From: Pseudomonadota bacterium
GTDB lineage: Bacteria > Pseudomonadota > Alphaproteobacteria > Rhodobacterales > Rhodobacteraceae
Assembly (NCBI GenBank): GCA_027623875.1
Contig: JAQBUS010000020.1
Location: 1-10,223, forward strand
Reading direction: 5' to 3'
DNA length: 10,223 bases
Of the stretch, positions 1 through 6,366 are shown one piece after another. Within the stretch, counting starts at the first letter, position 1. Every line of letters starts with the position of its first letter. Position numbers and translations under genes: made by a program. The notes under the pieces were generated by a model. That model saw nothing but the letters and a program-made list of their open reading frames with translations. It was not told the origin of the DNA and made no database searches.

Positions 1-2
1 GA

Positions 3-74
3 TTAAAATACCTGACTTACACGGGCTTTAATCGTTTTCCGAAAAACTGGTCTGGAGAAGGTGTAGTGGCATAA
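3..74 (+). CDS. Possible 3' end of an upstream gene (partial)
   Basis: One frame is open from the left edge to a TAA at 72-74 and would encode 23 residues ending in SGEGVVA. Both other forward frames stop within 30 bases. This stretch is visibly richer in G+C than the very AT-rich DNA that follows (75-185), as expected if coding sequence ends here. The product cannot be recognised from so short a piece, and a chance open frame is possible. Confidence 0.3.
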   Translation, partial: LKYLTYTGFNRFPKNWSGEGVVA

Positions 75-120
75 TTAAGGGGTTTAATAAAAAAGCTTAG
101 AGAAATATATATACGCCCCT

Positions 121-149
121 TTGAAAAATACTTATTAGTAGTTTAGAAT
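121..149 (+). promoter_or_regulatory. Putative sigma70-type promoter for the class V aminotransferase gene
   Basis: TTGAAA (121-126) and TAGAAT (144-149) each match the -35 and -10 consensus at five of six positions and are separated by exactly 17 bases. Transcription would start near 156, giving a 5' leader of about 30 nt before the ATG at 186. A weak purine-rich ribosome site (AGAGAAG, 175-181) follows. The match is good, but AT-rich DNA produces such hits by chance. Confidence 0.5.
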
Positions 150-185
150 TTAAAATTAATTCATAATAGAATGTAGAGAAGCGCT

Positions 186-1319
186 ATGATTTCATGCCAA
201 CGCCATCTTTTTGATATCCCTAAAGATATAGCTTATTTAAATACCGCGTATATGTCGCCCTTAATGCACTCGGTAGTATCGGCAGTAGATAAGGGTGTTC
301 GGATGAAAGCAGCCCCATGGAAGTTGACTATATCAGACTTTTACGACACCGTTGATGAAGCTAGAGTGCTTTTTTCAGAGATCGTTAATGCTGATGTTGG
401 AGGCGTTGCGATAGTTCCCTCTGCTTCATATGGGATCGAAACCGCAGTTAAAAACCTTAGAATGAGTCCAGGAAAAAAAATTGTAACCCTTGAGGATCAG
501 TTTCCATCCAATATTTACCCATGGCAGCGAATGGTTCGGGATCAAGGTGGAGAGATTGTATCTGTCGCCCTCACATCTAGTGAATCAGCGACAGATGCAG
601 TTGTTGAGGCTATCGACGACAGATGCGCGATTGTTGCTCTGCCGAATGTTTTATGGACTAACGGCATTTATATTGATTTGGTTGAAATACGCCGAAAGTG
701 TGATCAGGTTGGGGCGGCTTTAGTCCTGGATCTGACACAATCTGTTGGAGCAATGAGAACGGACTTTAGTAAAATTCGACCGGATTTTGCAGTGGTTGCT
801 GGCTATAAGTGGTTATTGTGCCCTTACTCGACAGGGTTTCTATACGTAGATTCGAAATGGCGGAGCGGGGAGCCTCTCGAAGCTGGTTGGATTACTCGAA
901 GAGATAGTAGGAATTTTTCTGGGTTGGTGAGCTACACAGATTTATATGAGCACGGTGCTATAAGATATGATGTCGGTGAGAGAGCAAATTTCTCGCTGAT
1001 GCCCGGTGTTTTGGTGGCTCTTAGGCAACTTTTAGATTGGGGAGTTGACAACATTGAAGACACTTTAGCGCATAACAGCCACCAACTGGCTGAAAGACTC
1101 GAAGCTATTGGGTTGCTAACGCCACCTAAAGAATTTAGGGGGCCACATTTTATTGGAGCAAAACTTCCTGAATCTGCTCCTAAAGATCTGCTCTTAAAGT
1201 TATCGGACCAAAATGTTTTTCTTTCAGAAAGGGGAGGTGCTTTGAGAATAACTCCTCACCTATGGAATAACGAAATGGATTTTGATAAGTTAATAGATGT
1301 TTTGGGTCGTGAGTTTTAG
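186..1319 (+). CDS. PLP-dependent class V aminotransferase-fold enzyme
   Basis: A 377-residue cytoplasmic enzyme of the class V aminotransferase / cysteine desulfurase fold. Residues 182-185 (DLTQ, followed by SVGA) give the Asp that pairs with the PLP ring nitrogen. K208 in AGYKWLLCPYSTGFLY (205-220) is the expected Schiff-base lysine. The start at 186 is the first ATG after the promoter, and the protein opens with the normal family strand ('AYLNTAYMSP', residues 16-25). The K-W-L-x-x-P-Y-S-T-G pattern resembles isopenicillin-N-epimerase-like and kynureninase-like members. It does not look like the alanine-glyoxylate / ureidoglycine aminotransferase (PucG) branch. The reaction could be transamination, beta-elimination, epimerisation or desulfurisation; the sequence alone does not decide. 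The gene is monocistronic on this strand and ends 13 nt from the convergent puuE-like gene. No frameshift or missing catalytic residue is seen. Confidence 0.85.
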   Translation: MISCQRHLFDIPKDIAYLNTAYMSPLMHSVVSAVDKGVRMKAAPWKLTISDFYDTVDEARVLFSEIVNADVGGVAIVPSASYGIETAVKNLRMSPGKKIVTLEDQFPSNIYPWQRMVRDQGGEIVSVALTSSESATDAVVEAIDDRCAIVALPNVLWTNGIYIDLVEIRRKCDQVGAALVLDLTQSVGAMRTDFSKIRPDFAVVAGYKWLLCPYSTGFLYVDSKWRSGEPLEAGWITRRDSRNFSGLVSYTDLYEHGAIRYDVGERANFSLMPGVLVALRQLLDWGVDNIEDTLAHNSHQLAERLEAIGLLTPPKEFRGPHFIGAKLPESAPKDLLLKLSDQNVFLSERGGALRITPHLWNNEMDFDKLIDVLGREF

Positions 1320-1332
1320 TTTATATTGGTTG

Positions 1333-2247
1333 CTAATTTGTGTTGGGATTAAATTCTCTCCAGTAACGGGCTATTGAGTCCCGCCGCGCGATCCAAACAT
1401 TGTCAAAGCGGGTAATATATTCAACAAAGTTCTTGATCGCTGCAAATCTCCCAGGACGCCCTAAGAGGCGAGCATGCATCCCAATAGACATCATCTTGGG
1501 ACTAGTTGTGCCTTCTTCGTATAGAGTATTGAAGGAATCTTTTAGGTAAGTAAAAAAGTGGTCGGCTGTATTGAACCCTTGAGTTGTGGCAAAGCGCATA
1601 TCGTTTGTATCTAGGGTATATGGGACGATTAGTTGTCCAGGTTCAATTTTACTCCAAAACGGTAAGTCATCAGAGTAATCATCTGCATCATATAGAAACC
1701 CACCGTATTGAGCTACCAAGCGACGTGTGTTTTCCGAGGTTCTGCCTGTGTACCAGCCCAATGGCCTTTCTCCACATATCGCAGTCAGAATTTCCATTGC
1801 TTGCTCTAAATGCTCACGCTCATGGGATTCTGTGATGCCATGATAATTAATCCACCTTAAGCCGTGACTAGCAATTTCATGACCATCTTTTAGTGCTTGC
1901 TCTATAACCTTCGGATTACGTTGCGCAGCCATTGCGACAGCGAAAAGGGTTATAGGAAGATTATACTCTCTAAATAAACTAAGTATACGCCAAACCCCAG
2001 AGCGGCTTCCATATTCGTAAATAGACTCCATGGACATATGCCGAGCTCTATCAAACGGGGGTGCACCTATGATTTCTGAAAGAAAAGTTTCTGAAGCGTT
2101 GTCTCCGTGCAGCACACAGTTTTCTCCTCCTTCCTCTATATTTAGAACAAACTGAACCGCTATTTTTGCATTGTTTGGCCATTTAGTAGAGAGAGGTTTG
2201 TTTCCGTAACCGACTAAGTCTCTTGGGTACTCATTGAATTGTGTCAT
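1333..2247 (-). CDS. puuE: PuuE-type allantoinase (polysaccharide deacetylase superfamily)
   Basis: A 304-residue protein that resembles, almost end to end, the metal-independent allantoinase PuuE known from Pseudomonas, which opens (S)-allantoin to allantoate. Recalled family landmarks are all present: YPRDLVGYG (7-15), VLNIEEGGENCVLHGD (34-49), HMSMESIYEYGSRSGVWR (70-87), FAVAMAAQRNP (102-112), DGHEIASHG (121-129), GWYTGRTSENTRRLV (164-178), PYTLDTNDMRF (209-219) and GMHARLLGRP (256-265). The EEGGE segment stands where canonical NodB-type deacetylases have the metal-binding TFDDG motif, so it is not a sugar deacetylase. Length is normal for PuuE (about 300). The start at 2247 follows a close GAGGT ribosome site at 2255-2251. 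It lies 43 nt downstream of the cysteine desulfhydrase-like gene on the same strand and probably shares its transcript. No other purine-ureide genes are in view, so related C-N hydrolysis on another substrate remains possible. Confidence 0.85.
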   Translation of the reverse strand: MTQFNEYPRDLVGYGNKPLSTKWPNNAKIAVQFVLNIEEGGENCVLHGDNASETFLSEIIGAPPFDRARHMSMESIYEYGSRSGVWRILSLFREYNLPITLFAVAMAAQRNPKVIEQALKDGHEIASHGLRWINYHGITESHEREHLEQAMEILTAICGERPLGWYTGRTSENTRRLVAQYGGFLYDADDYSDDLPFWSKIEPGQLIVPYTLDTNDMRFATTQGFNTADHFFTYLKDSFNTLYEEGTTSPKMMSIGMHARLLGRPGRFAAIKNFVEYITRFDNVWIARRDSIARYWREFNPNTN

Positions 2248-2290
2248 TTTACCTCAAATTAAGCAATTTAGTTCAATTATAATTTTTATC

Positions 2291-3301
2291 CTAAAGTATT
2301 TTCTGCCTAAGCTCATCCTCATAAGCAAATAAAGCAACAGAACCTCCAGTATGAATGAATACTACGTCGCCATTGGCATTAATGGCATCAGTATTTATTA
2401 AGTCGATCAAGCCTGCCATTGCTTTGCCTGTATAAACGGGATCTAAAAGTATGCCTTCTTTTTTTGCTAATATTTCTATTGCGTCCATTGTTCCTTTATT
2501 TGGAATCGCGTATCCCTCGCCTATATAATTATCATAAACTAAAACCTGATTTCTTTTAATCGGTTTTGTCCCCAATAGCTGTGATGTTTCCAAAGAGAGT
2601 TTATAAACATTTTCAATTTGCTCTTCACGCTTCCGTCGAACGCTAATGCCTATTATCGGTATATCGCAGCCAAGCGCACTAAACCCAGCAGTTAAGCCGG
2701 CCTGAGTTCCAAAACTCCCGGTTGCGACTATAACTGATTGTACATTTAATCTTTGATTTTTAATTTGCAGTAGTAATTCTTGGGCACAAGATACGTACCC
2801 TAAGGAACCGATTTTGTTGGAGCCACCACCAGGTATCAAATAAGGATGTTTTCCCTGAAATTTCAAGCTATTTGTAAGAGCTAAAGCCTCCGCAGTTATA
2901 TCGAGTCCGGCTTCTCGGAATTCAATTGTCGTACCAAACATATGATTAAGTAATATATTGCTGGTTTCCTCATATCTTTGCCCTTTATGTAGAACCCTGC
3001 GCTCGAGAATCACATGACAATTTAAGCCAATTTTGCAAGCTGCTGCTGCCGTTTGTCTTACGTGATTAGATTGTACAGCACCATAGGTTACTAAGGTATC
3101 TGCTCCTACACTAAGGGCGTCGGCAATCAAGAATTCTAGTTTTCTTGTTTTATTTCCTCCACTGGCCAGGCCGGTGCAATCATCTCTTTTTACAAATAGT
3201 CGTGGTCCAGAAAGCGCTTCAGTTAAGCGTGGCATTTCCTCTAAGGGTGTCGGCTGATGGCATAAATTTACTTTTGCAAAATTTTTTAGAATGTCTGTCA
3301 T
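2291..3301 (-). CDS. D-cysteine desulfhydrase / L-cysteate sulfo-lyase-like PLP enzyme
   Basis: A 336-residue fold-type II PLP enzyme of the ACC deaminase / D-cysteine desulfhydrase family. K51 in SGGNKTRKLEF (48-57 region) is the PLP lysine, and S78-N79-H80 in AVQSNHVRQTAA contact cofactor and substrate. IPGGGSN (156-162) and ATGSFGTQAG (193-202) form the phosphate-binding region. Two positions separate activities in this family. True ACC deaminases have Glu after the conserved Tyr of DPVY and Leu in the final H-L-G-G. Here they are Thr291 (DPVYTGKAM) and Thr318 (HTGG), as in D-cysteine desulfhydrases. So beta-elimination of D-cysteine, L-cysteate or a similar 3-substituted alanine to pyruvate and ammonia (with sulfide or sulfite) is more likely than ACC deamination. 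A GAGGAG ribosome site (3310-3305) supports the start. It is the first gene of a minus-strand pair with the puuE-like gene. Confidence 0.85.
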   Translation of the reverse strand: MTDILKNFAKVNLCHQPTPLEEMPRLTEALSGPRLFVKRDDCTGLASGGNKTRKLEFLIADALSVGADTLVTYGAVQSNHVRQTAAAACKIGLNCHVILERRVLHKGQRYEETSNILLNHMFGTTIEFREAGLDITAEALALTNSLKFQGKHPYLIPGGGSNKIGSLGYVSCAQELLLQIKNQRLNVQSVIVATGSFGTQAGLTAGFSALGCDIPIIGISVRRKREEQIENVYKLSLETSQLLGTKPIKRNQVLVYDNYIGEGYAIPNKGTMDAIEILAKKEGILLDPVYTGKAMAGLIDLINTDAINANGDVVFIHTGGSVALFAYEDELRQKIL

Positions 3302-3475
3302 TTACTCCTCAACCTTAAAACTGTCTTAATTGTATGGCCTATATTTTTTATTTAAAAGCGAATATTAGTTTACAATTACATACGTATATATAGTCTCATC
3401 AAATATCTATATTTAACCATTCTTTTAAAGAAAATCCTAATCATTTCTTAGTAAAAAACTTAGAGGAGAGAAGTC
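3302..3475. promoter_or_regulatory. Divergent intergenic control region
   Basis: This 174-bp, very AT-rich gap separates two divergently transcribed catabolic units and must hold both promoters. TAATTGTA (3327-3334) and TACAATTA (3371-3378) are perfect inverted copies, so a TACAAT hexamer faces outward on each side and could serve as paired -10 boxes with overlapping upstream regions. A further short palindrome, TTCTTT-T-AAAGAA (3420-3432), lies in the presumed leader of the aminotransferase gene. A strong ribosome site, GAGGAG (3463-3468), stands 7 nt before its ATG. No regulator gene adjoins the region, and no operator family can be named. Confidence 0.45.
3329..3356 (-). promoter_or_regulatory. 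Candidate promoter for the minus-strand desulfhydrase-puuE unit
   Basis: Read on the minus strand, TACAAT (3334-3329, five of six to the -10 consensus) is preceded by TTTAAA (3356-3351, four of six to -35) with a 16-base spacer. Transcription would begin near 3322, about 20 nt before the start codon at 3301. This is weak evidence in AT-rich DNA. Confidence 0.3.
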
Positions 3476-4864
3476 ATGACAGAGAGAAAAGACTCTAGAT
3501 CTGATACCTTAAAGAGGGGTGGGCCTATTCAGGTATTTTATACTGGTGATAGTAAGCCCTTGCCTTCCATCGAGCGGGCCGAGGGAATATATATGTGGGA
3601 TAGTGACGGAAAGAAATATTTTGATGGCTCGTCTGGTCCAGTAACAACCAATTTAGGCCATGGTAATAAACGAGTAATCCAGGCGATGATAGATCAAGCA
3701 AACAAGGTTTGCTTTGCGAGCCGGGTTGTTTTTGAGAATTCGCCCAATCAGCGATTGGCAGAAAAATTAGTTGAGCTCTGCGGCCCCGGGTTTGATCAAG
3801 CCTTCATTGTGTCTGGTGGATCCGAAGCAACGGAGGCGGCGATTAAGTTAGCACGGCAATATGCTGTTGCAAAAGGCCAGCCGGAACGCAAAATAGTTTT
3901 AGCCCGCAACCCAGGATATCACGGATCGACTTTGGGTGCGGTCTCGGTATCAGGGGATCCAGAATCGGATATGGTTTTTGGATCGATGTTTCGTATTATG
4001 CCAAAGGTCCCTACACCGTTTTCGTATCGTTTGCCGGAAAACCACGATGTTGATAGCTATGCGCGGGAGTGTGCAAGAAAATTTGAAGAAATTATTTTGA
4101 ATGAGGGTTCAAATAATGTTCTTGCCTTTATAATTGAAACGGTTGGTGGGCTATCAACAGGCGGGCTAGTAGCCCCAGATCACTATTACGAGTCCATTAG
4201 AGAAATTTGTTCGCGATATGGAGTTCTTTTAATACATGATGACGTTATGGCAGGAGCCGGACGAACTGGAAAATTTTTGTCTTGTGAGCATTGGCCAAAT
4301 GCTCGCCCCGATCTAGTGACTTTAGCTAAAGGCGTCGCAGCTGGTTACACCCCAATCGGGGTAGTTATGGCCTCAAATGAAATGGTGAAAACAGTTGTTG
4401 ATTCAGGCGGTTTTTTACATGGTCATACTTATTCTGCAAATCCTTTGTCCTGCGCTGTGGCAGAAGCTGTTGTCTCAGAAATGATTGATAATAATCTAAT
4501 GGATAACGCCTCAACTATGGGGCTTTACCTTATGGAAAAGCTAAAGGAAGTGGCTCATAAAAGCACTATAATTGGAGATGTCAGAGGTAAAGGTCTGTTG
4601 ATGGCAGCAGAAATTGTAGAAAACCAGGAAACAAAAAAAATGCTGCCGGTAAGCTGTCGTGCCGTTTATAGATTGGTCGAAATTGGTATTGAAAACGGAT
4701 TGTTATTATACACGAGAAAGACTGCCGGTGGGGTTTTTGGAGAGTGGTTGATGATTTCTCCTGCTCTTACTGTTAGTAAGGAAGAGGCCGATGAGTTGGT
4801 GCGCTTATTTACAAAAACAATCCAAATTTTTGAAAAAGAACTAAGATTAGCAACTCTGATTTAA
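3476..4864 (+). CDS. Class III (omega-type) PLP aminotransferase
   Basis: A 462-residue cytoplasmic fold-type I aminotransferase of class III (AGAT-III / ornithine aminotransferase superfamily), near the usual 430-460. In order: YMWDSDGKKYFDGSSG (39-54); SGGSEATEAAIKLAR (113-127), the PLP-phosphate loop; GYHGSTLGA (147-155), with the ring-stacking Tyr148; the LLIHDDVMAGAGRTGK segment (251-266), where Asp255 should pair with the pyridine nitrogen; LVTLAKGVAAGYTPIG (280-295) with Schiff-base Lys285; and GHTYSANPLSCA near residues 321-332. The motif reads D-D-V where most family members have D-E-V. Likely role is moving an amino group from a terminal amine, beta-amino acid or glutamate-1-semialdehyde-like substrate to pyruvate or another keto acid; family membership does not fix the substrate. 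The start is supported by GAGGAG seven bases upstream. It is the first plus-strand gene after the divergent region and lies 158 nt ahead of the importer's binding-protein start, suggesting that the importer feeds it. Confidence 0.9.
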   Translation: MTERKDSRSDTLKRGGPIQVFYTGDSKPLPSIERAEGIYMWDSDGKKYFDGSSGPVTTNLGHGNKRVIQAMIDQANKVCFASRVVFENSPNQRLAEKLVELCGPGFDQAFIVSGGSEATEAAIKLARQYAVAKGQPERKIVLARNPGYHGSTLGAVSVSGDPESDMVFGSMFRIMPKVPTPFSYRLPENHDVDSYARECARKFEEIILNEGSNNVLAFIIETVGGLSTGGLVAPDHYYESIREICSRYGVLLIHDDVMAGAGRTGKFLSCEHWPNARPDLVTLAKGVAAGYTPIGVVMASNEMVKTVVDSGGFLHGHTYSANPLSCAVAEAVVSEMIDNNLMDNASTMGLYLMEKLKEVAHKSTIIGDVRGKGLLMAAEIVENQETKKMLPVSCRAVYRLVEIGIENGLLLYTRKTAGGVFGEWLMISPALTVSKEEADELVRLFTKTIQIFEKELRLATLI

Positions 4865-4878
4865 AAGCTAATTCTTTT
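4845..4878 (+). terminator. Weak hairpin at the end of the class III aminotransferase gene
   Basis: GATTAGC (4845-4851) can pair with GCTAATT (4867-4873, ending in a G-T pair) across a 15-nt loop that spans the stop codon. The hairpin is followed one base later by a short T run (4875-4878). The stem is A+T rich and the loop long, so it is at best a leaky terminator; read-through into the transporter genes would be expected. Confidence 0.25.
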
Positions 4879-5009
4879 ATGACTTAGATTACATCGCTTG
4901 ATTAATTATATGGGCTGGCTAAATTAGAGAAGAGTATATTAGCAGTATATAAATTTGTTAAATAATATTACGCATGTTACGGTTTACTACGAATCATAGA
5001 ATTTTTTAT

Positions 5010-5014
5010 GGAGG
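5010..5014 (+). promoter_or_regulatory. Ribosome binding site that decides the binding-protein start
   Basis: GGAGG at 5010-5014 is 8 nt ahead of the ATG at 5023. The earlier in-frame ATG at 5008 overlaps this site and has no ribosome site of its own (only a T run precedes it). Starting at 5023 also gives a textbook signal peptide beginning MKKSK, so 5023 is preferred over 5008. The 143-nt gap before it (4865-5007) is AT-rich; several TATA-like hexamers occur, but none has a convincing -35 partner. Confidence 0.75.
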
Positions 5015-5022
5015 TCGAAGAG

Positions 5023-6267
5023 ATGAAGAAGTCAAAACTAACAATATATGGTGTTGCTGCTACTTTAGCGGTTTCACTTTTGGGATCAGCAGCTTTTGCT
5101 GTTAGTTGCCCAATTAAAATAGGTGGTTTAGCACCTCTATCAGCACCTGGGGCTGTTGGCGGTGGTGAAGCTATGCGAGATGCTATGAAATTAGCTGAGG
5201 CAGATCTAAATGCGGCAGGAGGTGCTCTTGGTTGTGACATTGAAGTTGTTATAGCTGATACAGAGGGTTTACCAGAAAAAGCTGCAGCCATGATGAACAG
5301 ATTAATTACTCAAGATGGTGTTGTGGGCGTTGGTGGAGGTTATCACAGTTCTGTTGGTGTTGCGTCTAAAGATGTTGCTAATGATGCAAAAATCCCAGTG
5401 GTTTTTGCAGAAACATGGAACGACACCATTACTGGTGATAAGCAACAATTTATTTTCCGTATAGCACCATTGAGCTCATGGGCATCAGCGACGATTTGGC
5501 AGTCTGCCATACTGGCGCCGGGTCTTAAAAAGGTAGCAATTCTGACAGAAAATACAGATTATGGTATTCCTGCTGCTGCTGAGACAACCAAAGGTTTGGT
5601 TGCTAATGGTGTTGAATCCCAGACTTATGGTGTCGATATTGGAACACAAGATTACTCCGGAATTGTTGAGCGCATCAAAGCGTATGACCCTGGTTATATA
5701 ATTGTGCTTGCTACTGGTGAGGCTGGATACAACTTTGCACAGCAAGCAGCTGACGCAGGAATTGGCCCAATGGATTTACCTTTCCAAGCAGGTCAAGTTG
5801 CTCTTGAAAGTAAAGCTTGGTGGGAAAATGTTCCAGATGGTCAATATGCTTTTGTTCAGCGAATTGGAATACCAGTCAACTTGTGGAATGATAAAGCTCT
5901 TAAGTTAAACGAGACTTATAAGGCGTTGACGGGTAAAGGTGCTATCGAGAGTTACGCTCTCGAAGCGTATGACTCCATATCAATTCTGGTCCAAGCTATC
6001 ATTGAAGCTGGCTCTACCGATGGTGAAGCAATTGTTGCTGCGCTTGAGAATATTGACCACGATGGAACTCTTGGTCGTATATATTTCCCCTACGGTTCAC
6101 AGAAAGATCCTAGCGTAGATGGAAAAGGTGACGAGTGGTGGCACCAGTGGCCAGATCCTGCAATGACAGTGATCCAGTACCAAAATGAAGGTGAGGACTC
6201 CACTGATTCAGCCATTGTTTGGCCAGACGCCTATAAAACAGGTGAGCCTATCTGGATAAAGAAGTAG
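5023..6267 (+). CDS. Periplasmic substrate-binding protein of a branched-chain-type ABC importer
   Basis: From the ATG at 5023 the protein has 414 residues and belongs to the Leu/Ile/Val-binding (Peripla_BP_6, type I fold) family. Residues 1-26 form a Sec signal peptide: MKKSK, a hydrophobic stretch (GVAATLAVSLLGSAAFA) and an AxA cleavage site before V27. The mature part starts with the family strand CPIKIGGLAPLSAPGAVGGG and continues with AMRDAMKLAEADLNAAGG, VVGVGGGYHSS (the substrate-loop region, about 100-110) and IPVVFAETW. Only two cysteines occur, C29 and C71, placed to form an N-lobe disulfide. There is no lipobox, so it should be soluble. The C-terminal section carries WWHQWPDPAMTVIQY, a Trp-rich stretch. 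It captures the ligand for the permease-ATPase set downstream; an amino acid, amide or urea-like ligand fits the family, but none can be named. An extra ATG at 5008 would add five residues. Confidence 0.9.
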   Translation: MKKSKLTIYGVAATLAVSLLGSAAFAVSCPIKIGGLAPLSAPGAVGGGEAMRDAMKLAEADLNAAGGALGCDIEVVIADTEGLPEKAAAMMNRLITQDGVVGVGGGYHSSVGVASKDVANDAKIPVVFAETWNDTITGDKQQFIFRIAPLSSWASATIWQSAILAPGLKKVAILTENTDYGIPAAAETTKGLVANGVESQTYGVDIGTQDYSGIVERIKAYDPGYIIVLATGEAGYNFAQQAADAGIGPMDLPFQAGQVALESKAWWENVPDGQYAFVQRIGIPVNLWNDKALKLNETYKALTGKGAIESYALEAYDSISILVQAIIEAGSTDGEAIVAALENIDHDGTLGRIYFPYGSQKDPSVDGKGDEWWHQWPDPAMTVIQYQNEGEDSTDSAIVWPDAYKTGEPIWIKK

Positions 6268-6287
6268 TACTAACTTAATAAAAATAT

Positions 6288-6325
6288 TAGTGGCGATAAT
6301 TTTAAATAATGAATTATCGCCACTA
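6288..6325 (+). repeat. Perfect 14-bp inverted repeat (mRNA hairpin) between binding protein and permease genes
   Basis: TAGTGGCGATAATT (6288-6301) is exactly complementary to AATTATCGCCACTA (6312-6325) with a 10-nt loop; a G-T pair could add one step. It starts 20 nt after the binding-protein stop in an otherwise AT-rich 99-nt gap. No T run follows (the next bases are TACTATAATAAG), so it is not a standard intrinsic terminator on this strand. In ABC operons such as malE-malF, hairpins at this place protect the upstream message from 3' decay and lower expression of the permeases. That role is inferred here. A TATAAT (6329-6334) next to it lacks a -35 box. Confidence 0.75.
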
Positions 6326-6366
6326 TACTATAATAAGTGTAATTTTATAATAAATGGGGTAATCTA

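Noticed and set aside
77..121. AAGGGG (77-82) and CCCCTT (116-121) as a terminator hairpin after the upstream gene
   Set aside because: Only six pairs across a 33-nt loop with no T run; too weak to call.
186..1319. Assignment of the class V enzyme as ureidoglycine-glyoxylate aminotransferase (PucG) because of the nearby puuE
   Set aside because: The lysine motif (AGYKWLLCPYSTG) is of the epimerase/desulfurase-like type, not the SxxK pattern of the alanine-glyoxylate branch; neighbourhood alone is not enough.
4898..4953. Promoter for the binding-protein gene from TTGATT (4898) with TATATT/TATAAA (4935-4953)
   Set aside because: No pair has a spacing between 15 and 19 bp with reasonable matches in both boxes.
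4977..5291. Minus-strand open frame of 104 codons opposite the binding-protein gene
   Set aside because: It is antisense to the signal peptide and N lobe of a clear gene, and its Ala/Pro/Ser-rich product mirrors the Ala/Gly codons of that gene.
6329..6334. Perfect TATAAT as an internal promoter for livH
   Set aside because: No acceptable -35 hexamer at 16-18 bp and no extended -10 TG; such hexamers are expected by chance in this AT-rich gap.
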